Part shown: piece after piece, positions 59,642-64,000 of the stretch
Position numbering within the stretch: the stretch's first letter is position 1
How the letters are laid out: every line of letters starts with the position of its first letter
Assembly: GCA_019637645.1 (NCBI GenBank)
Contig: JAHBVH010000022.1
Coordinates: forward strand, 1-64,000
DNA length: 64,000 bases
Source of the DNA: Caldilineaceae bacterium
GTDB taxonomy: Bacteria; Chloroflexota; Anaerolineae; Caldilineales; Caldilineaceae
Reading direction: 5' to 3'
Program-made: the position numbers and the translations under genes
Notes under the pieces: generated by a model
What the model was told of the DNA's origin: nothing
Database searches by the model: none
Seen by the model: only the letters and a program-made list of their open reading frames with translations

Positions 59642-60427
59642 CTAGCGACATTGGGTCAGCGGGGTGAATCGATCCAATTGGGTTTGATACCAGCTTGCGG
59701 CATCCCCCGTCCGCCAATCGACCCCATTCAGATCCAAGTGGGTCAAAAAGCGATAAAGGCAAGGATTTCCTCGCTCAATAGGTGATTTTACCGCAGCATT
59801 ACTTGTCACAATGAATTTTTGGTTTTCTACTTGACGATAACCGCTTCCCACAAAGACCATTAAGCCAAAATACTCTTGCAAGTAGGCCCGGTCGGTGGGG
59901 TCCGCATAACAGAGGGTCAAATCGACCCGCTCAGTTTCACTCTTGGCGGCCAACGTGGCATAGAGGGTGGCGGCATCGGGAAAAGCAACGGGGGCCACGC
60001 GCAGGTTGAAGTCGCGCTCCAGAATCAAGGTGACTAGCTCGGTAGCCGCCACGCACTCCTGATTCTGGGCGACATACCCCAAGCGAACATCCGCAGCAGC
60101 CATCGTGACCAACGTGGGGCTGGGCGGCACAGCGGGCGGCAATGTTGCCACAACGGTGGGGGCGACGACAATGACCACAGGTGTGGGGCTGGGCACGGTC
60201 AATGCGGTGGCGGTCGGTTCCACACGGCTGAGCGGCGGATCGCTCGCTGGCGCGATCAGATCCGCCAACTGCTGACGCACAGTGTATAGAATACCCCGCG
60301 TATTTTGAGCTTCCCCTTGGCTCTGGCGTACCCAAATCACCATTTGCAGGTTGAGCGTCACCAAGAGCAGGAGCAGCGCCACGAAAGCGAGCAACAGGTA
60401 AGCAGCGTTGTCACGTAAAAATTTCAT
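59642..60427 (-). CDS. Membrane-anchored partial solute-binding-like protein
   Basis: A 261-residue protein. One helix at 9-33 (AAYLLLAFVALLLLLVTLNLQ), a short coiled-coil-like region, a Pro/Thr/Val linker (70-108), then a domain of about 150 residues beginning VRLGYVAQNQECVAATELVTL. That start and the later VDLTLCYADPTDRAYLQEYF parallel the first lobe of the binding domains in the next gene (IRIGSKELNEQ..., EIDLYPEYTG). The second half is short, so it may be a half-size binding domain. It lies 92 nt upstream of the four-domain gene on the same strand and is probably co-transcribed. Confidence 0.7.
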   Translation of the reverse strand: MKFLRDNAAYLLLAFVALLLLLVTLNLQMVIWVRQSQGEAQNTRGILYTVRQQLADLIAPASDPPLSRVEPTATALTVPSPTPVVIVVAPTVVATLPPAVPPSPTLVTMAAADVRLGYVAQNQECVAATELVTLILERDFNLRVAPVAFPDAATLYATLAAKSETERVDLTLCYADPTDRAYLQEYFGLMVFVGSGYRQVENQKFIVTSNAAVKSPIERGNPCLYRFLTHLDLNGVDWRTGDAASWYQTQLDRFTPLTQCR

Positions 60428-60465
60428 CGGACTTTCTCTGAATCAGTTGCAGATGAAGGGTAATC

Positions 60466-61605
60466 TTAGGGCAAAGGCGGTGGTGCGATATAATTTGTTG
60501 GAAGCTCCCCTGTGAGTGATTGTAAAAAAGCCACCACGGTGGTCAACTCATCGGGAGTCACCTGTCTGCCCAATTGGTAGCGTGCCATCAGCGTCACCAT
60601 CTCTTCTAAGGTCGGAATACTGCCATCATGAAGATACGGCGCGGTTTGGGCCACATTGCGGAGGCTCGGCACCTTGAACACATACCGATCCGCTTCGAGC
60701 CCGGTCACGGCAAAGCGGCCCACATCGGCAATGGGATAATCTTCCTTTTCTCCTAACTTTTTGAACTGAAGGCCCCCAACCGTCACCCCTACGTGGCAAT
60801 TGGGACACCCTAAATTGACGAAAGTAGCCAGTCCCTGCTGTTCTAGCTCGGTGAGTTGGCTATAATCGCCAGCCAGAAATCGATCAAAGCGCGAAGGCGT
60901 CAGCAGGCGGCGTTCAAAAGCCCCCAAGGCTTGCGTCACATGTTCAAAGGTAATCGGGTTCGGATCAGCGGGAAAGGCCGCCACAAAGAGGGGCGTATAG
61001 CCCGGTACCCCCTGCAAGATTCGCTCAACCGACGCCCCATCGAGCATCCCCATTTCATCGGCAGCCAAAATCGGCCCTTTGGCTTGGTCTTCTACGGTAG
61101 GGCTGCGTCCATCCCAAAATTGAGCAAGATGGAGCGCGGCATTGTAGACAGTGGGTGTATTCCGCTTGACCGGGACGCCATTATGCCCTGGCGAAAGAGC
61201 CACGTTATCGACCCCGTAACGATCTAACACATGACAAGTATTACAACTCTGCGCTTGGTTAATCGAGAGACGCGGATCATAGAACAAGGTACGCCCTAGG
61301 GTAACCAACGGCTCTGACATGGTGTAGGCAAAGGGCGCTGCCTCAGCCGGTAGTACGCTAAACAACGAAAAAACAGCAGGCGAAAGCGCTGGCAACAATG
61401 CACTTTCGGCTGTGGAGGCACTCCTCACAGCCGATTGTATCTCGTTCACAGCAGCGAGGCTACTGCCATCTGCGGGAAGAGATGGGCCAGATGCGGCTGG
61501 AGATAATTGCAATGTCGTTGCCAGATATTGATAGTTCATTAACAAGATCACAGCAACGATGAGTTCGATCAGAAGCGTAATTAGCATGATGGGGCCACGC
61601 TTCAT
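60466..61605 (-). CDS. Diheme cytochrome c peroxidase / MauG-like protein
   Basis: A 379-residue exported diheme protein. An N-terminal helix (IMLITLLIELIVAVILLMNY) is the signal/anchor. Two heme-c motifs, CNTCH (in RLSINQAQSCNTCHVLDRYG) and CPNCH (in FVNLGCPNCHVGVT), match the bacterial cytochrome c peroxidase family; LVTLGRTLFYDPRLS, RNTPTVYNAALHLAQFWDGR and EMGMLDGASVERILQ are its usual segments, and the C-terminal VPSLRNVAQTAPYLHDGSIP is characteristic. It reduces peroxide with electrons from small c-type or copper proteins; a cupredoxin gene lies 163 nt upstream. GGGAG 8 nt before ATG 61605 fixes the start over the open frame to 61665. Confidence 0.9.
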   Translation of the reverse strand: MKRGPIMLITLLIELIVAVILLMNYQYLATTLQLSPAASGPSLPADGSSLAAVNEIQSAVRSASTAESALLPALSPAVFSLFSVLPAEAAPFAYTMSEPLVTLGRTLFYDPRLSINQAQSCNTCHVLDRYGVDNVALSPGHNGVPVKRNTPTVYNAALHLAQFWDGRSPTVEDQAKGPILAADEMGMLDGASVERILQGVPGYTPLFVAAFPADPNPITFEHVTQALGAFERRLLTPSRFDRFLAGDYSQLTELEQQGLATFVNLGCPNCHVGVTVGGLQFKKLGEKEDYPIADVGRFAVTGLEADRYVFKVPSLRNVAQTAPYLHDGSIPTLEEMVTLMARYQLGRQVTPDELTTVVAFLQSLTGELPTNYIAPPPLP

Positions 61606-61768
61606 AAGCCATCTCCCTTTGGTGAAAGGCATAGGCTCCCCATCGGTTTGTTCTCCTCGCGGCACCGATGGGGGTTGAGCAAGACACGACTGACGCCATG
61701 GCGTCGGAAGCTATACCAAGGATGAGGTCATCAATTGAGGAGCTTGCCAGCTATGGTTCTTCTTGTTG

Positions 61769-62272
61769 CTAGCGAGCAGTGACGCGTAAACGTCCCTGCA
61801 TTTCTGGATAGTGACCACTGACAGTACAGATCACTAGATAGTCACCTGGCTCGGGTGCGTTGAAGGTAATGGTTGTTTGGCTATTGCCATAAACCATACC
61901 AATCCCATGTAAAATCATATTGCCAGCCTGTCCATCTTCATAGGGTACGGGGACCACGGCCCCTGGTTTCACCACTGCCCAGTTATGGTTGCGTCGTCCT
62001 TGGTTGAAAAACGTCGCAATCACGTCGGCGCCAGAGGGAACGGTCCAAGTCGGTGGTTGATTCAGATTTGTATTGGAATCCCCATAATAGTTGTCGTGCA
62101 TGGTTACATCGAGCGTGGCAACATTGGCTAGTAGCGCGGCCCGATCGACGGTTGGTGTAGGCGGCTCATCACGGCCCAGACAACTGACACAGCCCAACAA
62201 CAAAAGCAAAATAAGCCAGCGCCATTGCTGCCCAGCGAAATGGCGGATCGGTTGAGCGAACGGCCTATCCAT
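61769..62272 (-). CDS. Cupredoxin lipoprotein
   Basis: A 167-residue blue-copper-like protein. The N-terminus FAGQQWRWLILLLLLGCVSC has a lipobox-like end (LLGC or CVSC). The type 1 copper ligands are His in RRNHNWAVVKPG, Cys in YLVICTVSGHYPEM, with the following His and Met. The spacing fits a plastocyanin/amicyanin-type fold with a loop similar to sulfocyanin or subunit-II-like forms (CTVSGHYPEM). It probably passes electrons to the neighbouring diheme peroxidase. Start is ATG 62272 or GTG 62278; the GTG lies about 8 nt after AAGGAAG. It is the first gene of the minus-strand run 62272-55560. Confidence 0.85.
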   Translation of the reverse strand: MDRPFAQPIRHFAGQQWRWLILLLLLGCVSCLGRDEPPTPTVDRAALLANVATLDVTMHDNYYGDSNTNLNQPPTWTVPSGADVIATFFNQGRRNHNWAVVKPGAVVPVPYEDGQAGNMILHGIGMVYGNSQTTITFNAPEPGDYLVICTVSGHYPEMQGRLRVTAR

Positions 62273-62349
62273 TAGCACAAAGTAAACTTCCTTTGTTATC
62301 TTTTGAACAAATTGGTTATCACCGTAAAGGGCCCCCGCCATCGTCTGTG

Positions 62350-62409
62350 TCGATATTCATATCGATATTCATATCGATGTTCATGTCGATCTCCATGTCG
62401 ATCTTGGCG
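62350..62409. repeat. 12-bp tandem repeats
   Basis: Five units of TCGATATTCATA: two perfect (62350-62361, 62362-62373), then TCGATGTTCATG, TCGATCTCCATG and TCGATCTTGGCG with growing divergence. They lie in the predicted 5' leader of the cupredoxin gene. Confidence 0.85.
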
Positions 62410-62448
62410 TGATTGGGTAGATTAATCCTATCGGTAAAATACGGGATT

Positions 62449-62454
62449 ATTATA
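62449..62454 (-). promoter_or_regulatory. Possible -10 box for the cupredoxin operon
   Basis: TATAAT read on minus (62454-62449), about 175 nt before the gene; no clear -35 box. Confidence 0.35.
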
Positions 62455-62510
62455 CTAGAAAAGTGAGCATTTAAGTTATAACAAATTGTTTACAAAATCA
62501 TCGCATATCC

Positions 62511-62541
62511 AGACCTGACAGGTTTGGAAAACCTGTCAGGT
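62511..62541. repeat. Palindromic repeat, CTGACAGG family (core only)
   Basis: AGACCTGACAGGTTT (62511-62525), loop GG, AAACCTGTCAGGTC (62528-62541). Outer GTTACGCAG arms are not visible. Confidence 0.85.
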
Positions 62542-62720
62542 CGCTGGTCACGCCAAGCGCAAGCAATCAGCAGCACCAACTAGCAAGCGACTTGTAAGCA
62601 GAACGCTACATTTATCAAGCTATTTCTGCTTTATACTATGAGGAGCGCCCTGTACCCTCCAGTGGCGTTCGGCAAAGGAAAAGACACGGCAGCGCTACCC
62701 AGGCCGGAAAATTTAGGTAG

Positions 62721-62793
62721 GAGTTACGCAATTGGACCAGACCTGACAGGTTGTCCAAACCTGTCAGGTCTCTACAGCCAACCACGTAACTCC
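62721..62793. repeat. Complete palindromic repeat element
   Basis: Outer arms GAGTTACGCAATTGG (62721-62735) and CCACGTAACTCC (62782-62793). Inner arms AGACCTGACAGGTT (62739-62752) and AACCTGTCAGGTCT (62758-62771). About 73 bp, the same plan as at 24457-24534. Confidence 0.88.
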
Positions 62794-62866
62794 TATTTAG
62801 TCATCTACTGTGACATAAGCACGACGCTGAACGTTTAGATAGAGTGAGGATGAATAAGTAGGACAC

Positions 62867-64000
62867 ATGCGTTATCTGACGAAACCTCGGATCTTTATTT
62901 TTTCCATTGCGGCCATTGCATTGGTGGGCGTTGGCCTTTGGGTGCTGCCATGGCTACTGAATGCCATCCTGTCACCGGCCCTACCCGACCGAACGCAAGC
63001 TTCGACAGCCGCGATTATCACGCAGCGCGGTAAAGTACGGATTGGGGTACGCAACGATGTGAAACCCTTTGGCTATCTAGATAGTAATGGACAGCTGAAT
63101 GGGTTTGATATTGATCTAGCGCGTGAGATAGCCTACCGTTGGTTCCAGCGCGACGATGCCGTGGAGTTGGTGGTCGTTTCGGCGGCGGATCGGATCCCGC
63201 GCTTGGCCGAGGGCGATGTGGATCTCCTCATTGCCGCCATGCCGCACAAGCGCGAACGGGACGCGCTCATCGATTTTAGCGAACCTTATTTTGTCGATGG
63301 GCAAACGTTGCTTGTCCGCGCCGATAGCGCGCTGAATCACTTGTCCGATCTACACAACAAAACCGTGGCAGCGATCCAAGAAGCACCCACCATCGCCACA
63401 CTGCAACAGCTCGCCGAAGCAGCGCAGATAACCCTTAAGCTTGTCACCTTTCCCGCCTATCCCGAGGCCCTTATCGCCCTCCAGAGTGGGCAGATTGATG
63501 CACTGACGGGTGATGCCGTTACCTTGAGCCAATTTGTCGAAACGATGCCCACCCTGCGCCTACTTGCGCAGCGCCTGACCCAAGAATCCTATGGGATTGG
63601 CCTGCCCCAAGGGGATTCGCCACTGCGTGCCTTGGTCAATTTTACCCTGCAAGATATGAAAATCGATGGCACCTATGATCGCCTCTATCGCTTTTGGTTT
63701 CCGGCCGACGAGCCGTTGGCCATCGACGTTGCGCCTGGCGGGTGGAGCTACCGAACCATTGCACAGCTGCCGACAGACCCTGTGCAACCCAAACCCACGC
63801 GCCTCGAGAGCGTTCTTCAGCGGAAGCGGCTGATTGTGGCGGTGCATACCGATTTTTGGCCCTTTAGCACTGTGGATAACACGGGCCAGCGCGTTGGCTT
63901 TGACATAGATTTAGTCCGTGAATTTGCCCGCCGTTGGCTAGGTGATGCGAATGCCATTGAGTTTGTTGTCGATGAACCGACCGCGCAGATCCAACAACTC
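62867..64000 (+). CDS. Tandem family-3 solute-binding domain protein (3' end outside window)
   Basis: 378 codons run from ATG 62867 to the window edge without a stop. The N-terminal helix (IFIFSIAAIALVGVGLWVLPWLL) looks like a signal anchor. The first domain, about 57-285, matches bacterial extracellular family 3: VRIGVRNDVKPFGYLDSNGQ, NGFDIDLAREIAYRWFQ, LIAAMPHKRERDALIDFSEP, ALTGDAVTLSQ. A second domain opens near 318 (KRLIVAVHTDFWPFSTVDNT, GFDIDLVREFARRWLG) and continues past the end. Tandem binding domains after an N-terminal helix occur in BvgS-like sensor kinases as well as in odd transport proteins; the missing 3' part decides. It is divergent from the cupredoxin operon. Confidence 0.85.
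   Translation, partial: MRYLTKPRIFIFSIAAIALVGVGLWVLPWLLNAILSPALPDRTQASTAAIITQRGKVRIGVRNDVKPFGYLDSNGQLNGFDIDLAREIAYRWFQRDDAVELVVVSAADRIPRLAEGDVDLLIAAMPHKRERDALIDFSEPYFVDGQTLLVRADSALNHLSDLHNKTVAAIQEAPTIATLQQLAEAAQITLKLVTFPAYPEALIALQSGQIDALTGDAVTLSQFVETMPTLRLLAQRLTQESYGIGLPQGDSPLRALVNFTLQDMKIDGTYDRLYRFWFPADEPLAIDVAPGGWSYRTIAQLPTDPVQPKPTRLESVLQRKRLIVAVHTDFWPFSTVDNTGQRVGFDIDLVREFARRWLGDANAIEFVVDEPTAQIQQL

Noticed and set aside
62638..62838. Small plus-strand frame of 66 codons
   Set aside because: It runs through a palindromic repeat, has no ribosome site and no protein-like features.

Overview
The window reads as a gene-dense bacterial chromosome segment of moderately high GC. It encodes about 49 proteins and one tRNA. 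The gene set points to a member of the Chloroflexota, although class and genus cannot be fixed from the sequence alone. The pointers are an SH3b lipoprotein with Pro/Ala/Thr-rich linkers, two LytR-CpsA-Psr proteins, a CpXC-domain protein, a zinc-ribbon SNF2 helicase, a DUF2721 protein, separate secD and secF genes, and sugar ABC lipoproteins. No ribosomal RNA, phage, complete insertion sequence or CRISPR array is visible.

Layout. 1-7.9 kb: 5' part of a sugar-binding lipoprotein with a consensus promoter and a LacI-type palindrome, an F420/flavin-type oxidoreductase, an SH3b lipoprotein, tRNA-Ser(CGA), and a polysaccharide block (O-antigen ligase-like, GtrA, GT4) followed by a thioesterase. 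8-19.3 kb: housekeeping genes, namely secD-secF, a zinc alcohol dehydrogenase, a D,D-carboxypeptidase with rluB, cmk, a 2-oxoacid dehydrogenase E1 alpha/beta pair, a Nudix protein and hisD. 19.3-31.2 kb: a DUF2721 protein, two paralogous astacin-like metalloproteases, the CpXC protein, an HD phosphohydrolase, two LCP proteins, a TIM-barrel isomerase, a membrane protein and a SNF2 helicase. 31.3-36.3 kb (minus): two S41 proteases, smpB, tgt and a HAD hydrolase, closely spaced. 36.4-42.4 kb (plus): an SDR, a GalU-like nucleotidyltransferase, a very large kinase plus pyrophosphorylase fusion and a small membrane protein. 42.5-48.5 kb (minus): the prkA / DUF444 / spoVR stress operon, whose spoVR is split by a full intein. 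48.5-49.8 kb: 1.3 kb without a gene but with strong RNA structure and terminators on both strands. 49.8-64 kb: a VIT/vWA protein, a GT39 enzyme fused to a beta-propeller, then a set of solute-binding-domain proteins with a diheme peroxidase and a cupredoxin.

The most unusual items are four. First, a 401-residue intein in SpoVR, inserted in the conserved GWA/SYWH site and carrying a LacI/MerR-like helix-turn-helix. Second, a secreted 1,329-residue protein made of four tandem quaternary-amine-type binding domains and an SH3b tail, next to a half-size membrane-anchored relative and a tandem family-3 binding-domain protein. Third, a fucokinase-like kinase joined to a UDP-sugar pyrophosphorylase in the reverse order to known Fkp enzymes. 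Fourth, the 1.3 kb upstream of prkA, where a 13-nt segment can pair either with a distant upstream segment or with a downstream terminator arm.

Small-scale structure also recurs. At least five copies of a palindromic repeat (core AGACCTGACAGGTTT and its complement, outer arms GTTACGCAGTTG) lie in gaps, and three unrelated gaps hold tandem repeats with a 14-bp unit. All functional calls come from reading the translated sequence and recalling family motifs; no database search was done.
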